The notes under the pieces: model-generated
What the model saw: only the letters and a program-made list of their open reading frames with translations
Databases searched by the model: none
What the model was told of the DNA's origin: nothing
Shown: one piece after another, positions 1 to 7,751 of the stretch
Layout: each line of letters opens with the position of its first letter
Numbering within the stretch: the first letter of the stretch is position 1
Assembly: GCF_900099905.1 (NCBI RefSeq)
Contig: NZ_FNEE01000016.1
Coordinates: 1 to 64,000, forward strand
DNA: 64,000 nt
From: Mesorhizobium muleiense
GTDB taxonomy: Bacteria > Pseudomonadota > Alphaproteobacteria > Rhizobiales > Rhizobiaceae
Direction: 5' to 3'
Program-made: the position numbers and the translations under genes

Positions 1-266
1 AAACGTCATTACCCTCGTCCGCAACGCGCCGATGGGAAGTCGGCCGCTTTCAACGCCATGCCGCTGCTTCCGGTCACGCAGCAGGCAACGAGAGCATCTC
101 CTGCATCTTGGCTTTATCGTTGGCGTGTCCGCTTCAGGATCTGTTGAAGCCAGCCCAAACGACCGACATTGGGGCGCGAAGCGGCCATTCGCTACATGCA
201 AGACATAGGTCGCCTCGGGGTCAAAACGGTATTCCGTTTCGGGTACCACGCGTCAGGTTTTGTCCA
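1..266. other. No gene recognised
   Basis: This leading stretch lies downstream of the leftward GntR gene. Short open frames exist on both strands, but none has a credible start, length or recognisable family. The part around 144-200 resembles low-complexity peptide fragments often translated from dispersed intergenic sequence in rhizobia. I could not tie it to a named repeat. Confidence 0.4.
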
Positions 267-968
267 CTAGGAAGACATCCCAATCGAATCCGCCGGTTTC
301 ATCGGGTCAACCGCGGCAAAGACGGCGCTCGCCTCGCTGACGATGGAGACGTGATCCTTGGCTGCTTGCCCTGCGGCGGCGCCGTCACCGCGCATGATTG
401 CGGTAACGATGACGTCATGCTCCTGCCAGGATTTGGCCAGGCGGCCCGGCAGCATGAATTGCGCGCGCCGGAACGGCGCCAGCCGGCTGCGTGTCATGAC
501 GGTCAGTTCATAGATGTGCTTGCTGTGCGCGCCGCGATAGAGCCGCGTGTGGAACTCGGTGTTGAAATATTCGTAGTCCTCCTCCGCACCCAATTGCACG
601 AGGCGCGCCGATGCCTGGTGCTCGGATTCGAGCGCGCGGCGTTCGCCGGCGGTCATGCGCTCGGCCGAGAACCGCGCGCAGATCGCTTCAAGCTCGGCCA
701 TGCTCTCGAACATCGAGGCAAGATGCTCTTGCGTCACCACGGCGACGGTGGCGCCGCGGTTGGGCCGCCTTTCGACCAACCCCATGGCGCTCAGCCGGCC
801 AAGCGCCTCCCTGACGGGGGTGCGCGACACATCGAAACGGGCAGCCAGCGAGGCCTCGTCGAGCTTTTCGCCGGGGCGCAGGAAGCCGGTGACGATCCGG
901 TCACCGATCGCCCTCACCATCTGATCGACGGTCGTGCCCGACCTGATCAAGCTGCGCTTCCCCGACAA
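267..968 (-). CDS. GntR-family regulator, FadR/FCD subfamily
   Basis: A 233-residue regulator with an N-terminal winged helix-turn-helix (motif VSRTPVREAL near residue 50) followed by an all-helical FCD ligand domain. FCD domains usually bind small carboxylates, often with a metal. The length is normal for the subfamily. It diverges from the biuret transporter/hydrolase operon that starts at 1220, so it is the obvious candidate regulator, responding to biuret, allophanate or a related signal. That ligand is inferred from position only. A 9-bp-armed inverted repeat at 1053-1083 in the divergent spacer is a candidate operator. Confidence 0.9.
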   Translation of the reverse strand: MSGKRSLIRSGTTVDQMVRAIGDRIVTGFLRPGEKLDEASLAARFDVSRTPVREALGRLSAMGLVERRPNRGATVAVVTQEHLASMFESMAELEAICARFSAERMTAGERRALESEHQASARLVQLGAEEDYEYFNTEFHTRLYRGAHSKHIYELTVMTRSRLAPFRRAQFMLPGRLAKSWQEHDVIVTAIMRGDGAAAGQAAKDHVSIVSEASAVFAAVDPMKPADSIGMSS

Positions 969-1052
969 TTCTCCTCCGTCCAGTCTTTTTCGTTTCGACT
1001 CGGGCGCGCCCTCTATGCCTTTATTTTAATCTTGTTGTCAAACTGTCTAATT

Positions 1053-1083
1053 GAAAGGCAAAAAGTGTATGCAATTGCCTTTC
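1053..1083. promoter_or_regulatory. Inverted repeat in divergent spacer
   Basis: GAAAGGCAA (1053-1061) and its perfect complement TTGCCTTTC (1075-1083) flank a 13-base centre. It lies in an AT-rich spacer between the divergent GntR gene and the binding-protein gene, where an operator would be expected. The arms are farther apart than in a typical GntR site, so a transcript hairpin is an alternative. Confidence 0.4.
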
Positions 1084-1219
1084 GCTTGAGCACGGCTAAT
1101 CAGCCCGCCAACTGATTTAATTGGATAAAATCCAGCTTTTGAACTGGCACAGCGATTGCATGCACTTTTACGAGAAGGGGATTAATCGACCCGGAAAGGG
1201 TCCAACAGGGAGCATTCAC

Positions 1220-2347
1220 ATGACCGAGAGATTCATGCTTAGCCGCCGCGATCTGCTCAAGACCTCCGCCGCCGGAGCGGCGCTCGGCCTGGCCTCGGCG
1301 TCATTCCCGATCAGCAGGGCGTTCGCCGCTGCCGTCACTGTCGGCTTCATCTATGTCGGACCGAAGGACGACTACGGCTATAATCAGGCGCATGCCGAGG
1401 GTGCCGCCACATTGAAGGCCATCGAGGGCATCTCCGTGGTCGAGGAGGAGAACGTCCCCGAAACGGTCGATGTCCAGAAGTCGATGGAATCGATGATCAA
1501 CCTCGACGGCGCCTCGCTGATCTTCCCGACCTCGTTCGGCTATTTCGATCCGCACATGCTGGCCATGTGCGCGAAATTCCCCGACGTGCAGTTCCGCCAT
1601 TGCGGCGGCATGTGGAACAAGGACAAGCATCCGATGAATGCCGGTTCCTATTTCGGCTATATCGGCATGGGCCAGTATCTCAACGGCGTCGCCGCCGGCC
1701 ACGCCACCAAGAGCAAGAAGATCGGCTTCGTCGCGGCAAAGCCCATTCCGCAGGTCCTGCTCAACATCAACTCCTTCCTGCTCGGCGCACGCTCGGTCGA
1801 CCCGGCAATCACCTGCCAGGTGATCTTCACCGGCGAATGGTCGCTGGCGGTCAAGGAGGCGGAGGCCACCAATGCACTGGTCGATCAGGGTGCCGACGTC
1901 ATCACCTGCCATGTCGACAGCCCGAAAGTGGTGGTCGAAACGGCGGCGGGGCGCGGCGCCTTCATCTGCGGCTACCATGCCAATCAGAGCCCGCTGGCGC
2001 CCGAAGAATACCTGACCGGCGCGGAATGGAACTGGGCGAAGGTCTACAAGATGTTCGTCGACGACCTCGTGGCCGGCAAGCCGCTGCCCAATTTCACGCG
2101 CGGCGGACTGGCCGACGGCTTCGTCAAGATGAGCCCGCTCGGCCCCGCCGTCAGCGAGGCGGCGCGCGCGCAGTTCGACGGCACGCTCGCCGAAATGATG
2201 AAGGGCGGCTTTTCCGTGATCAAGGGGCCGTTGAAGAACAACAAGGGCGACGTCGTCGCAACCGAGGGCCAAACCTTCGTCGAAGCCGCGATCGAACTGG
2301 AAAGCATGGACTATCTCGTCGAGGGTGTCGTCGGCTCGACCGCTTGA
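1220..2347 (+). CDS. BMP-family ABC transporter substrate-binding protein
   Basis: A periplasmic binding protein of the BMP/Med (PnrA-like) family, about 375 residues. The start at 1220 is preferred because a GGGAG sequence precedes it and the protein then opens with a Tat-like signal: SRRDLLK at residues 8-14, a hydrophobic stretch, and a likely AFA cleavage near residue 36. An upstream TTG at 1121 would add 33 implausible residues. BMP proteins usually bind nucleosides or other nitrogenous solutes. Here the downstream biuret and allophanate hydrolases make biuret or a related ureide the likely ligand (inference). It heads an operon with two permeases and a double ATPase. Confidence 0.9.
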   Translation: MTERFMLSRRDLLKTSAAGAALGLASASFPISRAFAAAVTVGFIYVGPKDDYGYNQAHAEGAATLKAIEGISVVEEENVPETVDVQKSMESMINLDGASLIFPTSFGYFDPHMLAMCAKFPDVQFRHCGGMWNKDKHPMNAGSYFGYIGMGQYLNGVAAGHATKSKKIGFVAAKPIPQVLLNINSFLLGARSVDPAITCQVIFTGEWSLAVKEAEATNALVDQGADVITCHVDSPKVVVETAAGRGAFICGYHANQSPLAPEEYLTGAEWNWAKVYKMFVDDLVAGKPLPNFTRGGLADGFVKMSPLGPAVSEAARAQFDGTLAEMMKGGFSVIKGPLKNNKGDVVATEGQTFVEAAIELESMDYLVEGVVGSTA

Positions 2348-2369
2348 GCATGGATCGGAGACGGGATCC

Positions 2370-3548
2370 ATGTCGGAGACGGGGGCCATGGCAGACACCG
2401 TGAGCAGCGCGAGCGTGCCAGTGATGCTCGGCGCCAAAAGCTATCCGACGGCGCTCGAATGGATCGCCCGGCGGGCGGAAGCCCTCGTCATCCCGCTCGC
2501 GGCCCTGATTGTCGGCATGGCCCTGTTCAGCCTGTTCATCGCGCTGGTCGGCAAATCGCCGGCGCAGCTCTATGAAACGATGTGGCGCGGCGGCTTCGGC
2601 TCGTGGTTCTCGGTCCAGAACTCGCTGTCGCGGGCCGCACCCTTGCTGCTTGCGGCGCTCTGCGTGGCGCTGCCGGCCCGGCTCGGCCTTGTCGTCATCG
2701 GCGGCGAAGGCGCGATCGTGCTGGGCGGCGTTGCCGCGGCTGCAATGGGCGTGGCCGCCAGCGGCGCCCCCGCCTTTTTCGTTATTCTTGTCATGGGCGT
2801 GGCGGGCCTGGCCGCCGGCGGCATCTGGATCGGTGCCGTCGGCGCGCTACGCCACTACCGTGCCGTCAACGAAACCATATCGAGCCTTTTGATGGCCTAT
2901 ATCGCCATCGCCCTGATGAACCATCTGGTGGAAGGACCGCTGCGCGATCCCGCCTCGCTCAACAAACCGTCGACCGAGCCGTTGGCTGAGGCCTACCGCA
3001 TCGGCAACATTCCCGGCATGGACGTGCATTGGGGCCTGGTCGTCGGCATCATCGCCTGCATTCTGTCCTGGCTGCTGATCGAAAAGACCCGCTGGGGGTT
3101 CGCCGCCCGCATCGCTGGCGGCAATGTCAGGGCAGCCCAGGTGCAGGGACTTGCCGTTGGACCGCTGATTGTCGGTTTCACCGCGCTGGCCGGCGGCTTT
3201 GCCGGCCTTGCCGGCATGCTGGAAGTCGCCGCCGTGCAAGGCAGCGCCAACGCCTCGCTCGCCGCCGGCTATGGGTATACCGGTATCCTGGTCGCCTTCC
3301 TCGCCCGCCACAATCCGCTCGCCATCATCCCGGTCGCCTTCCTGCTTGGCGGCATGGACGCCTCCGGCGGGCTGATCCAGCGCCGCATGGACCTGCCCGA
3401 CGCCACCGTGCTGGTGCTGCAGGGCATGCTCTTCGTCGTCATCCTGTTCAGCGAAACCTTCTACGGCCGCTTCAAGGCCTTCAATCCCGACCTCTGGCAG
3501 AGGGGCGATCTCTTGAAAAGGCCCGATCTCCTGAAGGGAACTGCCTGA
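2370..3548 (+). CDS. ABC transporter permease (BMP system, first)
   Basis: An inner-membrane permease of the BPD_transp_2 type, about 392 residues, with repeated hydrophobic segments throughout and the family's glycine-rich GEGAIVLGGVAAAA region. ATG codons at 2370 and 2388 each have a GGAG nine bases upstream, because the upstream sequence is a near-perfect tandem repeat. I chose the longer form but either could be used. It ends by overlapping the next permease gene by one base (TGATG), indicating translational coupling. It would form the channel with the second permease and the ATPase at 5211. Confidence 0.88.
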   Translation: MSETGAMADTVSSASVPVMLGAKSYPTALEWIARRAEALVIPLAALIVGMALFSLFIALVGKSPAQLYETMWRGGFGSWFSVQNSLSRAAPLLLAALCVALPARLGLVVIGGEGAIVLGGVAAAAMGVAASGAPAFFVILVMGVAGLAAGGIWIGAVGALRHYRAVNETISSLLMAYIAIALMNHLVEGPLRDPASLNKPSTEPLAEAYRIGNIPGMDVHWGLVVGIIACILSWLLIEKTRWGFAARIAGGNVRAAQVQGLAVGPLIVGFTALAGGFAGLAGMLEVAAVQGSANASLAAGYGYTGILVAFLARHNPLAIIPVAFLLGGMDASGGLIQRRMDLPDATVLVLQGMLFVVILFSETFYGRFKAFNPDLWQRGDLLKRPDLLKGTA

Positions 3549-4474
3549 TGGACGCAACCGAGATCGGCCTCTGGGGCGTTCCGCTCGCCATGCTCGGCGG
3601 CGCCATCCGGGTGTCGACGCCCTTCATCTTCGTGTCGCTGGGCGAAGCCATCACCGAGCGTTCGGGGCGCATCAATCTCGGTCTCGAAGGCACACTGGTG
3701 TTCGGCGCGATGACCGCCTATGCCGTCGCGGTGATAACCGGCTCACCATGGCTCGGCCTGCTGGCCGCCGCCGCGGCCGGTCTTTGTTTCGGCCTGTTCC
3801 ACGGCTGGATCTGCAGATTCCGTGGCGTTAACGACATCGCCATCGGCATTGCGCTGATGCTGTTCGGCTCGGGTCTCGCCTTCTTCTTCGGCAAACCGTT
3901 CATCCAGCCCCCGGCGCCCGACCTGCCGGCCATCCCGTTTGGCGGCTGGTCCGACGTTCCGCAGGTGCAGGCGGCGCTCAACATCAATGTGCTGTTCCTG
4001 ATCGGCGCAGCACTTGCCGTGTTCCTGTGGTGGGCTTTCCGCAACACCCGCGCCGGCCTGATCCTGCGCGTGGTCGGCGACAGTTCCGACGCCGCGCGCG
4101 CCATGGGCCTCAACCCGAATACGGTGCGCCTCATCGCCACCGGCATCGGCGGCGCGCTGGCCGGAATCGGCGGCGCTTATCTGTCGCTCTATTATCCCGG
4201 CAGCTGGACCGAAGGCATTTCGTCGGGCCAGGGGCTGATGGCAGTGGCGCTGGTCATCTTCGCGCGCTGGAACCCGCTCGGCTGCTTTGCCGCCGCGCTG
4301 CTGTTCGGCGGGGCCGGCGCGCTGGGGCCGGCGCTGCAATCGGTCGGCGTCACGCAAGGCTACTATCTGTTCTACGCCGCACCCTACATTCTCACCCTCG
4401 TCATCATGATCGCCACCTCGTCGCCGAGCCGTTCGCTGGCCGGCGCGCCGGGCGAACTGTCGATCACCAAATGA
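3548..4474 (+). CDS. ABC transporter permease (BMP system, second)
   Basis: The 308-residue partner permease. It carries the family's conserved stretch SERSGRINLGLEGTL (here with ITE before it) near residues 35-53, and later the region around GLNPNTVRLIATGIGG. It starts on the ATG that overlaps the stop of the first permease. It is shorter than the first permease, which is usual for the second subunit of BMP transporters. Its end lies 25 bases before the biuret hydrolase gene, consistent with one transcript. Confidence 0.9.
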   Translation: MDATEIGLWGVPLAMLGGAIRVSTPFIFVSLGEAITERSGRINLGLEGTLVFGAMTAYAVAVITGSPWLGLLAAAAAGLCFGLFHGWICRFRGVNDIAIGIALMLFGSGLAFFFGKPFIQPPAPDLPAIPFGGWSDVPQVQAALNINVLFLIGAALAVFLWWAFRNTRAGLILRVVGDSSDAARAMGLNPNTVRLIATGIGGALAGIGGAYLSLYYPGSWTEGISSGQGLMAVALVIFARWNPLGCFAAALLFGGAGALGPALQSVGVTQGYYLFYAAPYILTLVIMIATSSPSRSLAGAPGELSITK

Positions 4475-4499
4475 CGTTTCCAGACTGGAGTTTTTCTCA

Positions 4500-5200
4500 A
4501 TGAACGCCAGAGCCGAGGTCACGCAGCGCTACATCGATGCCGATCCCTATCCATGGCCCTACAATGGCGAGCTTCGGCCCGACAACACGGCGCTGATCAT
4601 CATCGACATGCAGACCGATTTCTGTGGGCCGGGCGGCTATGTCGATCATATGGGCTACGATCTCTCGCTGGTGCGGGCGCCGATCGAACCGATCAGATCG
4701 GTGCTGTCTGCCATGCGGGCGAAGGGCTACACCATCATTCATACGCGAGAGGGCCACCGGCCCGATCTCGCCGACCTGCCGGCCAACAAGCGCTGGCGCT
4801 CGCGCCGCATCAATGCCGGCATCGGCGACCCGGACCCTGCGGGCGCATCCTGGTGCGCGGCGAGCCGGGCTGGGACATCATCCCCGACCTCTATCCGGCC
4901 GAAGGCGAGCCGATCATCGACAAGCCGGGAAAGGGCTCGTTCTGCGCCACCGACCTGGAACTGATCCTCAACCAGCGCGGCATCGAAAACATCGTGCTGA
5001 CCGGCATCACCACCGACGTCTGCGTGCACACGACGATGCGAGAAGCCAACGACCGTGGCTTCGAATGTGTGATGCTGGAGGATTGCTGCGGGGCGACCGA
5101 CTACGGCAACCATCTCGCCGCGATCAAGATGATCAAGATGCAAGGCGGCGTGTTCGGCGCGGTGTCGAACTCGGTGTCCTTCGTTGCGCAGTTGCCATGA
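4500..5200 (+). pseudogene. biuH: Biuret hydrolase, frameshifted
   Basis: An isochorismatase-fold cysteine hydrolase that closely matches characterised rhizobial biuret hydrolase (biuret to allophanate plus ammonia), beginning with the same IDADPYPWPYNG segment. Asp36 (in IIDMQTDF), the Lys of DKPGKGSF and the Cys of TTDVCVHTT, the catalytic triad, are all encoded. However, the frame of the first about 113 codons is lost in CCGGACCCTGCGGG (4831-4844), and the rest continues one frame over to the stop at 5198. Restoring one base, probably a C, gives a full-length protein. It is either a recent pseudogene or a base-call error. If real, the product stops at 4964 without the Lys and Cys. Confidence 0.85.
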
Positions 5201-5210
5201 GGGTGTCGTG

Positions 5211-6740
5211 ATGCGTGAAAGCGGCAAGAAGGCCGTCGGCGTCGAGACGATCGGCATGAGCATGCGTTTCGGCGCCTTCACCGCGCTGGACGACGTCTCC
5301 ATCAAGGTGCCGGCGGGATCGTTTCATGCGCTGCTTGGCGAAAACGGCGCGGGCAAGTCGACGCTGGTCAAATGCATCATGGGCTTTTATCACCCGACCG
5401 CCGGCGAAATTCTGGTCGACGGCCGCGAGGTCGGCATCGCCAGTCCGAAGGACGCCTCGGCGCTCGGCCTCGGCATGGTCTACCAGCATTTTACCCTCGT
5501 CCCGTCGCTGACAGGTGCGGAAAACCTGGTCATTTCCCGCGAAAAGGTGCCGGGGATTATCGACTGGCGCAAGGAACGCGCCGCACTTGCCCAGTTCATG
5601 GAGCGGATGCCATTCAAGCTGCCGCTCGACGTCAAGGTGGCCGAACTCGCCGCCGGCGAGAAACAGAAGCTCGAAATCATCAAGCAGCTCTATCTCGGCC
5701 GCAGTTTTCTGGTGCTGGACGAGCCGACGTCGGTGCTAACCCCCGGCGAGGCGCAGGAAGTGCTGGGCCTAGTGCGCGGCATGACTAAGGCGGGCGACCT
5801 CACCGTGCTGATGATCTCGCACAAGTTCCACGAGGTGACGGCGTTTGCCGACGACATCACTGTGTTGCGCAAGGGCAGACTGACAGGAACGGGGAAAGTA
5901 TCGGAACAGTCTCACAAGCAGATGGCGGCGATGATGATCGGTGACCAGCCGATCGCCGCGCTCGACAGCCGCGCTCCAGTGCCGGTCGGCGCCAGGCAAA
6001 TCCTGACGGTGAAGGCGCTGAAGGCGCCCGACCGCACCGGCCTGAAAACCATCAATATCGGCGAGCTCGATGTGAAGTCCGGCGAGATCGTCGGTGTCGC
6101 CGGCATTTCCGGCAACGGCCAGAAGGAGTTTCTAGAAGTCCTTGCCGGACAGCGTACGCGTGATGCCGGCGACGTTCTGGTGAAGGGATCGCCCTACGGC
6201 GCCAGCCGCGCCGAAGCCCGCACGCTCAATGTGCGCTTCATCCCGGAGGAACCGTTGCGCAATGCCTGCGCGCCGAGGATGACGGTGGCGGAAAACATGG
6301 CATTCCGGACCTTCGACCTGAACGAGGCCGGCAAGCCGATAAGCTGGATCCGGATGAGCGCCATCAGGGACTATGCGACGCGGCTGGTCGAGCAGTTCAA
6401 GGTCAAGACAGCCTCGCTCGCCTCGCCGATTTCGTCGCTCTCCGGAGGCAATGTGCAGCGTGCGGTGCTCGCCCGCGAACTGACCGGCGAGGTCGATCTT
6501 CTCATCGTGTCGAACCCCTGCTTCGGCCTCGACTTCTCCGCCGTCGCCGAAATCCGCGCCCGTATCATGCGGGCACGCAACGCTGGTGCCGCGGTGCTGT
6601 TGATGTCGGAGGACCTCGACGAACTGCTGGAGCTCTCCGACCGCATCTTCGTCATGTCCGACGGCGCGCTGGTCTATGAGACACCGATCGCACAGGCGAG
6701 CGTGCAGACGATCGGCGAGCACATGGCGGGACATCACTGA
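5211..6740 (+). CDS. ABC transporter ATP-binding protein, double NBD (BMP system)
   Basis: A 509-residue tandem ATPase. The N-terminal domain has Walker A GENGAGKST near residues 43-51, an atypical signature LAAGEKQKLE and Walker B FLVLDEPTSVL. The C-terminal domain has a degenerate Walker A (GISGNGQKE), a good LSGGNVQRA signature and a degenerate Walker B (IVSNPCFGLD). One competent and one degenerate site is normal for this transporter class. The ATG at 5211 follows GAGGG and is preferred over an upstream TTG inside the biuH end. It lies between the two hydrolase genes, so uptake and hydrolysis are interleaved in one operon. Confidence 0.92.
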   Translation: MRESGKKAVGVETIGMSMRFGAFTALDDVSIKVPAGSFHALLGENGAGKSTLVKCIMGFYHPTAGEILVDGREVGIASPKDASALGLGMVYQHFTLVPSLTGAENLVISREKVPGIIDWRKERAALAQFMERMPFKLPLDVKVAELAAGEKQKLEIIKQLYLGRSFLVLDEPTSVLTPGEAQEVLGLVRGMTKAGDLTVLMISHKFHEVTAFADDITVLRKGRLTGTGKVSEQSHKQMAAMMIGDQPIAALDSRAPVPVGARQILTVKALKAPDRTGLKTINIGELDVKSGEIVGVAGISGNGQKEFLEVLAGQRTRDAGDVLVKGSPYGASRAEARTLNVRFIPEEPLRNACAPRMTVAENMAFRTFDLNEAGKPISWIRMSAIRDYATRLVEQFKVKTASLASPISSLSGGNVQRAVLARELTGEVDLLIVSNPCFGLDFSAVAEIRARIMRARNAGAAVLLMSEDLDELLELSDRIFVMSDGALVYETPIAQASVQTIGEHMAGHH

Positions 6741-7408
6741 TGGCGGAGATCGACGCGCTGCCGTTTCCGTTTGCCTTCAAGCCTGAGGCGATGGCGCTGG
6801 TCGTCATCGACATGCAGCGCGATTTCGCCGAGCCGGGCGGCTTTGGCGCCAGCCTCGGCAACGACGTCGGCCGGGTGGCGGCGATCGTGCCAACGGTGAA
6901 GAGACTGATCCAGGGATTTCGCGCCGCCGGCCTGCCGGTGATCCACACGATGGAGTGCCACAGGTCAGACCTTTCGGACCTGCCGCCGGCCAAGCGCAAT
7001 CGCGGCAATCCTTCGATCCGAATCGGCGATGTCGGTCCGATGGGCCGCGTGCTGGTCGTCGGCGAGCCGGGAACGGCGATCCTCGACGAGGTAGCCCCGC
7101 TGCCTGGCGAAATCGTCATCGAAAAACCCGGCAAGGGCGCGTTCTACGCTACCAGCTTCGGCGAGGACCTGAAGCGGCTCGGCGTGCAGCAGCTCGTCTT
7201 CGCCGGAGTTACGACGGAAGTCTGCGTGCAGACGACGATGCGCGAGGCCAACGACCGCGGCTACGAATGCCTGCTGGCGGAGGATGCGACGGAGAGCTAT
7301 TTTCCGGAGTTCAAGGCGGCCTCACTGGCCATGATCAGGGCGCAGGGCGCGATCGTCGGCTGGACGGCGATGACGGACCAGGTGCTCAAGGGAATTGCCG
7401 ATGCCTAA
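6740..7408 (+). CDS. Isochorismatase-fold ureide amidohydrolase (biuret or triuret hydrolase type)
   Basis: A 222-residue intact cysteine hydrolase of the same family as the upstream biuH. The triad is present: Asp24 (VVIDMQRDF), Lys129 (EKPGKGAF) and Cys162 (TTEVCVQTT), with the shared TMREANDRGYECL segment. It overlaps the ATPase stop by one base. It differs from biuH in the substrate-facing stretches (HTMECHRSDLSDLPPAKRN instead of HTREGHRPDLADLPANKRW). It is therefore a paralogue, not a duplicate, and may act on biuret, triuret or another carbamoyl compound. With biuH frameshifted, it would be the only intact enzyme here able to supply allophanate to AtzF. Confidence 0.85.
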   Translation: MAEIDALPFPFAFKPEAMALVVIDMQRDFAEPGGFGASLGNDVGRVAAIVPTVKRLIQGFRAAGLPVIHTMECHRSDLSDLPPAKRNRGNPSIRIGDVGPMGRVLVVGEPGTAILDEVAPLPGEIVIEKPGKGAFYATSFGEDLKRLGVQQLVFAGVTTEVCVQTTMREANDRGYECLLAEDATESYFPEFKAASLAMIRAQGAIVGWTAMTDQVLKGIADA

Positions 7409-7751
7409 CATTGCATACCCGGCTCTCATCCATGGGGTCTGGCGTGATCTGGCATTCGAGCATTTTCGCGACGGCATCACGGTGCATTGGCTGCTCAAGG
7501 GCGGACCGGCCGAACCCTCCGTCGCGATCCTGAACTATCGGCCCGGCGCCGGCGTGCCGCGCCATCGCCACGTCGGGCTGGAAACCATCGTCGTGCTGGA
7601 AGGCACCCAGAGCGACGAGACTGGCGACTATCTTCCGGGAAGCGTGATCCTGAACCCGGTCGGGACCGAGCATTCGGTATGGACGAAAGACGGCTGCGTC
7701 GTGCTGATCCAGTGGAATCTGCCGGTGATCATTCTGGACGAGGCCAAATGA
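7401..7751 (+). CDS. Small cupin-domain protein
   Basis: A 116-residue single-domain cupin resembling the ChrR-like/acetylacetone dioxygenase-like cupins. It has metal-ligand histidines in PRHRHVGLETIVVLEG, and the expected closing region GTEHSVW. The ATG at 7401 lies inside the end of the hydrolase gene, and its stop overlaps the atzF start (ATGA), so it is translationally embedded in the operon. Its role is unknown: it may sense or bind a pathway metabolite or be a small metalloenzyme. I know of no demonstrated role for such a cupin in biuret metabolism. Confidence 0.8.
   Translation: MPNIAYPALIHGVWRDLAFEHFRDGITVHWLLKGGPAEPSVAILNYRPGAGVPRHRHVGLETIVVLEGTQSDETGDYLPGSVILNPVGTEHSVWTKDGCVVLIQWNLPVIILDEAK

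Noticed and set aside
1121..1219. TTG start adding 33 residues to the BMP binding protein
   Set aside because: The added residues destroy the signal-peptide layout, and a good SD precedes the ATG at 1220.
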